DNA of 64,000 nt from Bog-473 sp963788125. Its GTDB lineage: Bacteria; Actinomycetota; Acidimicrobiia; Acidimicrobiales; RAAP-2. Made by a program: the position numbers and the translations under genes. Location: positions 1-64,000 of the forward strand of contig CAWBFN010000002.1 in assembly GCA_963788125.1 (NCBI GenBank), read 5' to 3'. Positions 1 to 8,273 of the stretch are shown here, piece after piece. The notes under the pieces are model-generated. The model was not told where the DNA came from. It was given only the letters and a program-made list of their open reading frames with translations, and made no database searches. Within the stretch, counting starts at the first letter, position 1, and each line of letters begins with the position of its first letter.

Positions 1-520
1 GGACTTGGCTGAGTTGGGTCTGGTCCTGGATGACCTTCTCGGCGTCGGAGCTGCAGGCCGGCGTCGAAGCCCCCGACGCGGCGCAGTCCTGGGCCTGGGT
101 GGCCTGGTCTGCGCTCAGGATGGACTGTTCGGCGCCGACGCCGCTCTGGGCCGCAGCGATCGCCTGGTTATCGGCAGTCGACGCGTCGGATTCGGCCTGC
201 TCGTCGGCGGACAGGCTCTGTTGGTCTTTGGTCACGGTCTGCTGATCCTGGTCGACCTCCTGAGCACTGGACCCTGAAGGAGCACCGATGGTGTAGGAGC
301 CCTCGTAGCCAATGGAACCGCCTACTTGCACCGACGTGGAGATCGTCGTACGCACCACCGCCGCAGTGGTCAGCGCACCGCTGCTATCTGGCGACGAGCT
401 GGGGCTGCCGTGGTTGCCGCCGGTGGACGCTACGGCCACGCCGCCCGCCACCGCCCCCCCGACCAGGGCGCCGGCAACAGCAGCGATCGCCGCCACCCGT
501 CTAGCCGAGAACTCAGCCAC
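1..520 (-). CDS. Periplasmic adaptor (HlyD/efflux-type) N-terminal part, cut by window edge
   Basis: Only the first 173 or so codons are present; the gene runs off position 1. Translation from GTG at 520 gives a positively charged start, a membrane segment at about residues 8-31, a low-complexity Ser/Gly linker and a segment with V-Q-V-G-G-S-I-G-Y-E-G, typical of actinobacterial adaptor proteins of MacA/HlyD-like exporters. A long Gln/Asp/Ser-rich helical stretch (residues about 85-170) then begins, as expected for a coiled-coil hairpin. The start overlaps the stop of the upstream lipoprotein gene by 8 bases, so translation is probably coupled. A second GTG lies two codons upstream. Genes for the partner ABC transporter would be expected to the left; that is inference. 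Confidence 0.7.
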   Translation of the reverse strand, partial: MAEFSARRVAAIAAVAGALVGGAVAGGVAVASTGGNHGSPSSSPDSSGALTTAAVVRTTISTSVQVGGSIGYEGSYTIGAPSGSSAQEVDQDQQTVTKDQQSLSADEQAESDASTADNQAIAAAQSGVGAEQSILSADQATQAQDCAASGASTPACSSDAEKVIQDQTQLSQV

Positions 521-1199
521 CGGCACCGCCCGGGCTGTCGCCGTTGAACTCGACCGACCCCGGCTGGGGCGAGCCGAGGCTGGCGAAGCCTGGCACGCCG
601 GTCTTGTGGGAGCACAACGTCGAAGCGTTCTGGAAGACCGGGTTGCTCGGGTTCAAGTCACCCCCCGCGCCGCGATTGAACGACAGACCGCCATTCGACG
701 GGTCAGGAAAATCCGGTATCCCGTTGGCCCGCATGCACTGCGAGAACTTCAGCAGCTGGGCCTGGCTTGGTTGCTGCTGATTCTGCCCACCCTGCAAATC
801 GGTTTCCGCCGTGTCTATGTACGTCCGGCAGTACTGGCCCGGCCCGGCGTCGCCCTGCCCGCCCTTGTTAGTCCCGTAGATCCCTCCAGGAATGGCGTCA
901 TTCCAGGTCAGGTGGATCACCTTGCTGGCGTCGATGGTCGGATCGGCCTGGCCCGGATCGCCGTGGGCGCGCATGCACGCGGCCCACTCGTCCAGCAGCT
1001 GGGTCGGGTTGCTGCTGGGCAGCGCGGTCGACGAACTCCCGCTGCCTCCGCGGTTGCCGCTGCTGGTCGCCAAGGTGGTGCTGGTTCCCAGGTTGGCGAC
1101 ATGCGGCGAGCCTGACCCGCCGCCGCACGCGGCCAACCCGATGGCGGCCGCCGCAGCGATGGGAGCCAGCCCGCCCGCTCGCCGGATGGTCGCTTTCAT
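513..1199 (-). CDS. Cys-rich secreted lipoprotein, copy 2 of a tandem pair
   Basis: The start is set at ATG 1199 because an AGAAAGG ribosome site sits just upstream and a clean lipoprotein signal follows: M-K-A-T-I-R-R, a hydrophobic stretch and the lipobox G-L-A-A-C with Cys25. The mature part has a Ser/Gly linker and two C-M-R-A-x-G elements (W-A-A-C-M-R-A-H-G-D-P and S-Q-C-M-R-A-N-G-I-P-D-F-P-D-P), plus two further Cys that could form disulfides. The family is of unknown function; relatives are, as I recall, found beside MacA/MacB-type export genes, which fits the adaptor gene immediately downstream. It is a paralogue of the neighbouring gene at 1271-2044. Confidence 0.8.
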   Translation of the reverse strand: MKATIRRAGGLAPIAAAAAIGLAACGGGSGSPHVANLGTSTTLATSSGNRGGSGSSSTALPSSNPTQLLDEWAACMRAHGDPGQADPTIDASKVIHLTWNDAIPGGIYGTNKGGQGDAGPGQYCRTYIDTAETDLQGGQNQQQPSQAQLLKFSQCMRANGIPDFPDPSNGGLSFNRGAGGDLNPSNPVFQNASTLCSHKTGVPGFASLGSPQPGSVEFNGDSPGGAGG

Positions 1200-1270
1200 A
1201 GTGCGCCTTTCTGGGTCGGGCCGCCGATTCGTCTTCTGGGCAGCTCTGTCTGTGTCCATGTCGTGGCCGT

Positions 1271-2044
1271 TCATCCGGCTGCCCCGCCGTTGCCAGCCGG
1301 CACGGGCGGTCGTAGCGGGGGACCGCCGGCGGCCGGAGCGACGCTGACGTCTCCCGGCGGACCCCAGCCATTGATCCACCACGCCGGCGCGTCTATCTGC
1401 TTGCCGCAGACATCGTTGACCTTCTCGACGAACGGGCTATTCGGGTCCACGCCGGTACCGTTGAAATTGGTGGTGGTCCCCGTGGGGTAGGGGTAGTTGG
1501 GGACCCCGTTCGCCCGCATGCAGTTGACGTACTGCACGAGCACTGCCTGGTCGGGATCAAAGGGGGGGACAGGGTCTTCGGCGCGCAAAATATTCTGGGC
1601 CTCGGTCAGGTACTGGCTGCACTGACCTGTGACGTTGTGGGCAGCGGCAGACGGACCCCCTCCCGGGCCATTGAGCAGCGGACTAGTGATGTTGATGACC
1701 CCGTGGGAGTCAATGATCGGGTCCGCCTGGTTGGGATCGCCGTTACTGCGCATGCAGGTGGCCCACTCGTCGGTCAGCGCAGTCGCGCTGCTCCTTGGCA
1801 CCGTGGTCGTAGTACTCCCGTCGTCGGTACCACGGCTGGTCCCCACGCTGGTGGTAGTCCCCAAGCTGGCGACGCGCGGGGAGCTGGAGCCGCCGCCGTT
1901 GCACGCCGCAAGCGCCGAGGCGACCGCCACAGCAACGACGACGAGTCCGCCCAACCGCCGGTAAGTCGCAGTCCTGTTTCGCCAACTTCGATGCGGCGTC
2001 CAAAGGCCTGTATCAGAGCTCTCGTAGCCTTCGTTATCTCTCAT
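1271..2044 (-). CDS. Cys-rich secreted lipoprotein, copy 1 of a tandem pair
   Basis: This 257-residue protein begins M-R-D-N-E-G-Y; ATG 2044 is preferred over GTG 2059, which has no ribosome site. A cytosolic leader of about 30 residues is followed by a hydrophobic segment and the lipobox A-L-A-A-C (Cys48). Like its downstream paralogue it carries W-A-T-C-M-R-S-N-G-D-P and V-N-C-M-R-A-N-G-V-P-N-Y-P-Y-P, with Cys in G-Q-C-S and D-V-C-G. The spacing of these elements matches copy 2, so the pair arose by tandem duplication. It is first in the minus-strand unit that faces the two-component system across a repeat-rich promoter region. Ligand and partner are unknown. Confidence 0.8.
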   Translation of the reverse strand: MRDNEGYESSDTGLWTPHRSWRNRTATYRRLGGLVVVAVAVASALAACNGGGSSSPRVASLGTTTSVGTSRGTDDGSTTTTVPRSSATALTDEWATCMRSNGDPNQADPIIDSHGVINITSPLLNGPGGGPSAAAHNVTGQCSQYLTEAQNILRAEDPVPPFDPDQAVLVQYVNCMRANGVPNYPYPTGTTTNFNGTGVDPNSPFVEKVNDVCGKQIDAPAWWINGWGPPGDVSVAPAAGGPPLRPPVPAGNGGAAG

Positions 2045-2096
2045 GTGCTCTCTCTTCACTGTCCGAAGCGGTGTTCAGAGCAGTTGTACGAAACGC

Positions 2097-2138
2097 AAGG
2101 TCACAGCCCGGTCACAGTTGTTACCTGGCTGTGACCTT
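2097..2138. promoter_or_regulatory. Direct and inverted GGTCACAG repeats, likely response-regulator operator
   Basis: Between the divergent lipoprotein and response-regulator genes lie GGTCACAG at 2099-2106, the same 8-mer at 2110-2117 (11-bp period), and its inverted copy inside GGCTGTGACCTT at 2127-2138. The outer 12 bases, AAGGTCACAGCC and GGCTGTGACCTT, are a perfect inverted repeat. Direct repeats one helical turn apart are the usual target of OmpR/PhoB-type regulators, so binding by the product of 2231-2893 is a reasonable inference. The site could control both transcription directions. Confidence 0.6.
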
Positions 2139-2230
2139 GGAACTGGCATCTTGAACTAAGAGGGGAACTGCCCCCGAGGTGCCACCCAATCGGCCACGGC
2201 CGCTGCCACGCTTGTGGCCAGGAGGAGACG

Positions 2231-2893
2231 ATGAGAGTCCTGGTCGCTGAAGATCACGAACGATTGGCCAAGGCAGTGGCCGCTGGGCTCCGCCGCTACG
2301 GCATGGTCGTCGATGTGGCGCTGGACGGCGACGATGCTCTCGCTCGTCTGGGCGCCAACCGCTACGACGTGGTGGTGCTCGACCGCGACCTCCCTGGGAC
2401 TCACGGCGATGAGATCTGCCGCACGCTCGCAGCCGAGCGCTGTGAGAGCCGGGTCCTGATGCTCACCGCGGCCAGCTCGGTGCAGGACCGGGTCGAAGGC
2501 CTCGGCTTGGGCGCCGACGACTACTTGCCCAAGCCGTTCGACTTCACCGAGATGGTCGCCCGGATTCAGGCACTGGGCCGACGGCCCGGCGCTCCAAGAC
2601 CCGAGCACCTGGGCTACGCCAACCTCAGCTTGGATCCCGAACGACGTCTAGCGACGCGTGCCGGACGACGTCTGGCACTCAGCCCGAAGGAGATCGCGGT
2701 GTTGGAATGCCTACTCGCTGCCGAAGGTAAGCCGGTGTCCGCGGAAGAACTCCTCGAACGAGTGTGGGACCAGGCGACCGACATGTTCACTACGACTGTC
2801 AAGACCACCATTAACCGGCTACGGGCCAAGCTCGGCGATCCACCGATGATCGAGACCGTCCGCGAGCACGGCTATCGCATCGGAGGCCAGTGA
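2231..2893 (+). CDS. OmpR/PhoB-family response regulator
   Basis: This 220-residue protein has an N-terminal receiver domain (acidic pocket E7-D8, phospho-acceptor Asp51 in V-V-L-D-R-D-L-P, T79 in M-L-T-A, Lys101 in Y-L-P-K-P-F) and a C-terminal winged-helix DNA-binding domain from about residue 125 (L-S-P-K-E-I-A-V-L-E, ending R-E-H-G-Y-R-I). The start follows a strong AGGAGG site at a 5-base distance. Its stop overlaps the sensor kinase start, so the two are co-translated partners. The direct repeats just upstream suggest autoregulation and control of the divergent lipoprotein/exporter genes. Confidence 0.93.
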   Translation: MRVLVAEDHERLAKAVAAGLRRYGMVVDVALDGDDALARLGANRYDVVVLDRDLPGTHGDEICRTLAAERCESRVLMLTAASSVQDRVEGLGLGADDYLPKPFDFTEMVARIQALGRRPGAPRPEHLGYANLSLDPERRLATRAGRRLALSPKEIAVLECLLAAEGKPVSAEELLERVWDQATDMFTTTVKTTINRLRAKLGDPPMIETVREHGYRIGGQ

Positions 2894-4350
2894 TGGGCGT
2901 CATACACCCCCAGCAGACACCCCCTCCGTGGCTACGATTGCCCCGGCGCACCGCCCGTCGCCGGCTCACCACTCTCTACAGCGGCCTCTTCCTCGTCTCC
3001 GGCGCCGCATTGGTCGCCATCACCTACGGCCTGTTTGAACGGGCAACCCAATACAGGACACCGCACCTCCCGACAGTCCCACAGACTCCCGCTATCCAGA
3101 ATCTCCAGCTCTCACCTTCGCCGGCCAAAGCTCTAGCTCAACTGACACAGGTCCAGAACCAGCTGACACAGGATCAGCATCAGTTGACACTCCCTTCAGG
3201 TGTGTCGGTGGTGCCCGGGGGTCCGCAGGCGCAGCAAATAGCACAAGTCCAGCAGCAGCTGACGAGGGACCAACATCAACTGGCGCAGGCCCAACATCAG
3301 CTGGCCCTGGCTGTGCATCAGGTGGCACAGACAGGGACCATCCAAGCTGCGCAGCGCGCCACCGACTCGCACCAGCTTCTGGTCAACTCGGGAATCGCGC
3401 TGGTCATCGTGGCCGTACTCGCGCTGCTTGCCGGCTGGTTCGTTGCCGGCAGGATGCTGCGACCGATCCGGACCATCACCCGTACGGCCCGAAGGATCTC
3501 CTCGACCAGCCTGCACGAGCGCCTGGCGCTCGACGGGCCGCAAGACGAGCTCAAGGAACTCGGGGACACCCTCGATGATCTGTTTGGACGGCTCGATGCA
3601 GCGTTCGAGGCGCAACGTCACTTCGTCGCCAACGCCTCTCACGAATTGCGTACCCCCGTTACCGCTGAGCGAACCCTCCTGCAAGTCGCGCTCGACAACC
3701 CCGGCACTACGGCGGCCGCGTGGCGCTCCACCGCGCAAGAGGTGCTCGCGTCCACCGACGAGCAAGCGCACCTGATCGAGGCTCTCCTCACCCTCGCCAG
3801 CAGCGAGAGCGGGCTGAACGAACGCGAACCAGTTGACCTCGCTGTCACCGTCACCGAGACCCTTGTCGATCTCCAGCCCGATATCGACCGCCTCGGGATC
3901 CGTGTCGACAAGGTGACGACTCCGACACTCCTAGAGGGAGATCCCCTACTCGTCGAACGCCTCGTCGCCAACCTGCTCACCAACGCTGTACGCCACAACG
4001 TGGTCGACGGCCGCATCGAGATCGTGACCCGGGTAGAACAAGGCAAGGCCGTGATATCGGTGACCAACACCGGGCCACTCATCCCACCAGCTGAAGTCGA
4101 CCGCCTCTTCCAGCCTTTCCAACGGCTCGATCCGCGCCGGGCGCACTACAAGGACGGACACGGGCTCGGACTCTCCATCGTCCGAGCAATCGCTACCGCG
4201 CATCAAGCCGGCATCAGTGCCCATTCCATGCCCAACGGCGGGCTCTCAGTCAGCGTCATCTTTCCGAAGCCCACGAACCTGCGCCTCGGCGCCGCAAGAT
4301 CCATCCAAAGCGACGGGTGCAACACCGACCTCGAGGTCGCGACCCCATGA
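2893..4350 (+). CDS. Membrane sensor histidine kinase
   Basis: The product is a 485-residue sensor kinase. Transmembrane segments lie near residues 27-48 and 163-186. Between them is an extracytoplasmic region of about 110 residues dominated by Gln/His heptads such as Q-L-T-Q-D-Q-H-Q-L. HAMP follows (about 186-238), then HisKA with phospho-acceptor His250 in N-A-S-H-E-L-R-T-P, and a HATPase domain with N-L-L-T-N-A-V-R-H-N and G-H-G-L-G-L-S-I-V. ATG 2893 overlaps the regulator stop (TGATG); GTG 2890 is an alternative. It should phosphorylate Asp51 of the adjacent regulator. The signal is unknown. Confidence 0.9.
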   Translation: MGVIHPQQTPPPWLRLPRRTARRRLTTLYSGLFLVSGAALVAITYGLFERATQYRTPHLPTVPQTPAIQNLQLSPSPAKALAQLTQVQNQLTQDQHQLTLPSGVSVVPGGPQAQQIAQVQQQLTRDQHQLAQAQHQLALAVHQVAQTGTIQAAQRATDSHQLLVNSGIALVIVAVLALLAGWFVAGRMLRPIRTITRTARRISSTSLHERLALDGPQDELKELGDTLDDLFGRLDAAFEAQRHFVANASHELRTPVTAERTLLQVALDNPGTTAAAWRSTAQEVLASTDEQAHLIEALLTLASSESGLNEREPVDLAVTVTETLVDLQPDIDRLGIRVDKVTTPTLLEGDPLLVERLVANLLTNAVRHNVVDGRIEIVTRVEQGKAVISVTNTGPLIPPAEVDRLFQPFQRLDPRRAHYKDGHGLGLSIVRAIATAHQAGISAHSMPNGGLSVSVIFPKPTNLRLGAARSIQSDGCNTDLEVATP

Positions 4351-4619
4351 CTCGCCCCTACGTTGATTAGTGCACGTGCATGGGGCATGCCCTATGCAGC
4401 CCCATGCACGGCCTCTTCTATCAATGGTTCGACCGCGAAGGCGCAGCGTGAGGGCCACGTGCGCGGTGCCACCCTGCACGGTGCTGCATAGGGCAAGGCT
4501 GAGAAGGTCCCGAGAAAAAGCCCCGAGAAACCCCGATCTTCGACCTCGGGCCAAACGCGAAAGCGCTGGTCAGGCGCCTCTGCACTATGCAGGAGACGCG
4601 CCGACCAGCGTTTCGATAG
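4351..4619. other. Intergenic region with nested inverted repeats
   Basis: No convincing gene is present. A perfect 11-bp inverted repeat (GTGCATGGGGC at 4376-4386 and its complement at 4399-4409) encloses a 12-base loop. Part of that loop, GCCCTATGCA (4389-4398), is itself repeated inverted as TGCATAGGGC at 4485-4494, so alternative pairings are possible. CTATGCAG also recurs near 4583. The first hairpin lies 26 bases past the kinase stop and could end its transcript, but it has no U tract. Confidence 0.55.
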
Positions 4620-4693
<74 letters not shown>

Positions 4694-4791
4694 GCGAAGG
4701 AGGGCAGCATACACGCCCCGCGCCGTCCCCACCAGGGGTACGTTGCACCACCGTCCGCACCGCCCGCTGAGCGGTCAGATCGTCTGGGCGG

Positions 4792-5151
4792 TTAGGGGGA
4801 TGGCGGTGGCGGGCTCGATGCGCCAGGTGCCGTTGCCGGCGTGGCGGTCGGCGGGGCGGTGGCGGTGGCCGTCGGTGCGGCCGCAGCCGACTCGGGCACC
4901 AAGGTCAGGGTGCCGTGCTCGGACTCGTGGGACTGGAGAGCCGCCACCAGGTTCTCGATGTCGGCGTCCGTGCTCGGCGTCGCCCGCCCCGTCTTGGTGG
5001 CGTAGAACGCAGCTCCAAGATCGCGCAGCAGGCCATCGGCGGTCCTCTTGGCCTGGACTTCATCGAGCTTGGCCTGGCCCTTTTGCACTGCGTCCTTGGC
5101 CATCACGGTGGCCGCCGTGGCCTGCGCCTTTGCCTTGTCGAGCAGTCCCAT
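4792..5151 (-). CDS. Small conserved actinobacterial protein of unknown function
   Basis: The 119-residue product begins M-G-L-L-D-K-A-K-A-Q-A. Its first 40 residues are predicted helical and amphipathic, rich in Ala, Lys and Gln, then L-L-R-D-L-G-A-A-F-Y-A-T-K-T-G-R and a region D-I-E-N-L-V-A-A-L. The C-terminal 35 residues are a Pro/Ala/Thr-rich tail. I recognise the N-terminal pattern from short actinobacterial hypothetical proteins, but no function is known to me. ATG 5151 has an AAAGGG site nearby; a TTG lies one codon upstream. Confidence 0.75.
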   Translation of the reverse strand: MGLLDKAKAQATAATVMAKDAVQKGQAKLDEVQAKRTADGLLRDLGAAFYATKTGRATPSTDADIENLVAALQSHESEHGTLTLVPESAAAAPTATATAPPTATPATAPGASSPPPPSP

Positions 5152-5226
5152 CAACTCATCCCTTTCATTGCATCGCCCGCACGGAACCGACTCTCGTCAG
5201 CCTTTCATGCCCAACCACAGCCTGCC

Positions 5227-8193
5227 TCAGGGGGGGGCCTGCGCGGAAGCCAGCGTCGAGGTGGTCGTCGAGGCCTTGGGCTCGGTGCTGGTGGGGGTCT
5301 TGACCTTGGACGACGCCTTCGTGCTCTTCCCCTTGGTTGCCGGCGTGGTGGTCGGCGTGGTGGTCGGCGTCGTGGCCGCCGTCCCCCCGGCCGCTTGCAG
5401 AGCCTGCTGGGCAATGGTGATCTCCTGCTGCATGGCGCTGATGTCGGACTGATACGTCCCCAAGTTCCCGGCCTTGAGCTCCGCCAGCGCCTGCGTGTAG
5501 TCGTTCTGCGCCGCGGTGAGGGCTTTCTGCACCGCAGTGGGGACCGTCCCGGTGGCACCGGTCGGACTCGAGGGCGTCGACCCCGACGTCGACACGACCG
5601 TGTTGAGGAGATCGCTCAACGTCTGGGACACCGTCGACTCGATCACCACCTTCTGCCCGAGAGACCCGATGACGTAGGTCAGCTGCGGGAGGGGGATGGA
5701 GGTCGACGCCACGTACAACGGTCGCAGGTAGAGCATCGACTGGCCGACTGGGACCATCAAGGTGTTGCCCAGCAGCACCTCCGAGCCGTGCTGGTCCAAG
5801 AGGGTGATCTCGGAGGAGACCTGGTGGTTCTGTGACATATACGAATCCGCGTTGCCCGGCCCAGGGGTCCCCTGAGGGGTTTCGTAGAGGGTGAGCTTCC
5901 CGTAGTCCCCCGGATCCTGCGTACCCACCATGAACGCGCTCAGGTTCAAGTTGTTGGAGCCCGAGGAGTTCGACTGGGACGCCGGAACGTAGGCGTCGGT
6001 CACGGTGAAGGACTGGGTCGACGAGCCCGGGAGGGCGTTCACCTGGTAGAGCGGCGCCATGCGTGAGGGACTGGTGGAGACCACCTGACCCTGCTGGTTG
6101 AGGGTGGCCTGCACCAGCAAGGCCTGCGCCGGTGGTCCTGCCCCGGCCGTCGGCGAGAGCTGCCAGGCGTTGTTGGCGGCGTAGAACTGTGACGGTGACG
6201 TCAGGTGGTAACGACCGTAAATGGCCGACTGAATGGAGAAGATGTCCGGGGGATAGCGCAGGTGGGCCTGCAGGCCCGGGAGCATCTGGGAGAGCGGCGT
6301 GAACATGTTCGGGAAGGCCGACTCGTAGGCCTTCAGGATCGGATCGCTCGGGTCGGCGTTGTAGAAGGTCATTTTGCCCGTGTAGGCGTTGATGACCACC
6401 TTCACCGAGTTCCGGACGTAGTTGTAGCTGGCCGGGAGACCGCTGCCGGACGCCGCCTGCTGGGTGTCGGCGTTCTGCGAGTAGGGGTACTGGTTGGTCG
6501 TCGTGTAGCCGTCCACGATCCAGTAGATCTGTCCTTTGTCCACCACCGCGTAGGGGTTCTGGTTGAAGCTGAGGAAGGGAGCTGCCTTCTGGGCCATCTG
6601 CACGGGGTCGCGTACGAACATGATCCGCGACTTGGTCGTGATCTGGTCGGAGATCAACAAGTTGAAGTCGCCCAGGCGCAGCGCAAAGGCGGCCCGGTCG
6701 AGGAAGGACGACAGCTGCACGCCCCCGGTGCCCGAGTAGTGGCTCTCGCTGTTGGGGCTGGTGCCGCCGATCTCGAGCTGCTTGGTGTTGGCGACGACGT
6801 ACCCGGTGTCGCCGCCGGCGAAGTAGATGTCGGGTTGGGTGATGCTGGGGAGGCCCTTCGAAGATGTCGGCGGCACGTCCTTAATGCCGTAGACCGGGTT
6901 CCCGTTGGACTGCGCCTCATTGGCCAGGGCCACCACCGCCCCATCGCCGTGGGTGTACTCCAGGTGCAGGTTGACCCACGACTGGGAGGGGAGGTTCGAG
7001 GGGGAGACCTCCCGCACGCCGATGAGGACCGGGGTGGTCTGCCCGTCAATGGTGTAACGGTCCACTCCGAGGGATTGGAAGGTGTAGTAGGACCGGATCT
7101 TCTGCTGCTGATTGAAGGTCTGCAGGCTGATGGTCGGGTCCGGGTCCCAGAGCCTGATGTTGTTGAGGGTGGCCGTGGACTGCGCCACCGTCCCCCCCGA
7201 AACGGTCGTCGTGGCGGCGAAGGGCTCCACCTTCACGTTCTCGAGCCCGTAGGCGGATCGTGTGGCGGCGATGTTGCGCTGGATGTACGGCGCCTCGAGC
7301 GAGGACTGGGCCGGTGTGACCTTCAGGGCCTGCAGCAGGGCGGGGTAGATCACGCCGATCACCAGAGCCACGAAGGCCCAGATCCCCACGGCCAGCACGG
7401 GCAGGGTCCACCCCTGGCGCCGGATGTTGAAGAGCAGGATGGCGGCCGCGAAGATCGAGACGACGACGAGCAGGGACTGCGCCGGCAGACGGGCGTGGAC
7501 ATCGGTGTACCCGGCCCCGTTGACGTAGCCGTCCTGGGCGTTGACCAGGCCCCAGCGTTGCAGGATGTAGCCTGCCGCCTTGTCGAGCGCGATGAGCGCC
7601 AGCAGCACCGAAAGGTGCGCCTTGACCGACGGACGTACTCGGGGAATCCCGCGCTGGGGCACGATCCCGCCGTTGAGATAGTGGAAGACGGTCGACACGA
7701 CGAGCGTGACGATCAGGATGGCCAGGGTCCAGTCGACCAGGAAGTTCAAGAACGGCAACTTGAAGACGTAGAAGCCGACGTTCTTGTGGAACTGGGGGTC
7801 CGTGGCGTTGAAACTGCCCCCGTGCCGGAACAGGATCCAGTTCTGCCACTCGCCGATCGTCCCCGAGGCGGCGATGAGCGCCATGATGAGCGCCAGGGCG
7901 ATGTACAGACGCCCGGCATAGGGACGCACGAACTGCTGATAGCGGCGAACGAGCTCGTCCTTTTGCACCGCACCGGGCTCGTCGGTGGCCAGGCGGTCGC
8001 AGACGGTCAGATTGATCCACATCACGGCGAAGAAGATCGCCCCGAACACACCGAAGAGGCCGAGCTTCACCACCAGCAACGTGGAGAAGACGTTGTGGTA
8101 GTGCACCGAAGAGAACCAGAGGCTGTCGGTGAAGATGTCGGCGAGGGTCCGCAACGAGGCCAGCAGGACGATGAGGACGACGATGGCCCCCAC
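5227..8193 (-). CDS. UPF0182 family large membrane protein
   Basis: The product is 988 residues, the usual size for UPF0182 (COG1615). The N-terminal third has about seven transmembrane helices, including V-V-L-I-V-L-L-A-S-L at the start and later segments near residues 45-62, 98-112, 155-175 and 250-290. A large extracytoplasmic domain follows, with family-typical S-F-N-Q-N-P-Y-A-V-V and L-R-Y-P-P-D-I-F. The last 90 residues are a Thr/Ser/Lys-rich low-complexity tail. Function is unknown. GTG 8193 is the first usable start; in-frame sequence upstream (R-R-A-R-W-W-I) would fit the protein but has no ATG or GTG, so the N-terminus is uncertain by about 15 residues. Confidence 0.9.
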   Translation of the reverse strand: MGAIVVLIVLLASLRTLADIFTDSLWFSSVHYHNVFSTLLVVKLGLFGVFGAIFFAVMWINLTVCDRLATDEPGAVQKDELVRRYQQFVRPYAGRLYIALALIMALIAASGTIGEWQNWILFRHGGSFNATDPQFHKNVGFYVFKLPFLNFLVDWTLAILIVTLVVSTVFHYLNGGIVPQRGIPRVRPSVKAHLSVLLALIALDKAAGYILQRWGLVNAQDGYVNGAGYTDVHARLPAQSLLVVVSIFAAAILLFNIRRQGWTLPVLAVGIWAFVALVIGVIYPALLQALKVTPAQSSLEAPYIQRNIAATRSAYGLENVKVEPFAATTTVSGGTVAQSTATLNNIRLWDPDPTISLQTFNQQQKIRSYYTFQSLGVDRYTIDGQTTPVLIGVREVSPSNLPSQSWVNLHLEYTHGDGAVVALANEAQSNGNPVYGIKDVPPTSSKGLPSITQPDIYFAGGDTGYVVANTKQLEIGGTSPNSESHYSGTGGVQLSSFLDRAAFALRLGDFNLLISDQITTKSRIMFVRDPVQMAQKAAPFLSFNQNPYAVVDKGQIYWIVDGYTTTNQYPYSQNADTQQAASGSGLPASYNYVRNSVKVVINAYTGKMTFYNADPSDPILKAYESAFPNMFTPLSQMLPGLQAHLRYPPDIFSIQSAIYGRYHLTSPSQFYAANNAWQLSPTAGAGPPAQALLVQATLNQQGQVVSTSPSRMAPLYQVNALPGSSTQSFTVTDAYVPASQSNSSGSNNLNLSAFMVGTQDPGDYGKLTLYETPQGTPGPGNADSYMSQNHQVSSEITLLDQHGSEVLLGNTLMVPVGQSMLYLRPLYVASTSIPLPQLTYVIGSLGQKVVIESTVSQTLSDLLNTVVSTSGSTPSSPTGATGTVPTAVQKALTAAQNDYTQALAELKAGNLGTYQSDISAMQQEITIAQQALQAAGGTAATTPTTTPTTTPATKGKSTKASSKVKTPTSTEPKASTTTSTLASAQAPP

Positions 8194-8273
8194 GATCCAC
8201 CACCGGGCCCGCCGGCGAGAGCCAGGTGGGCGGGGCGTCGAGACAGTCCCGGGGGGAACGCACGGGGGGGAGC

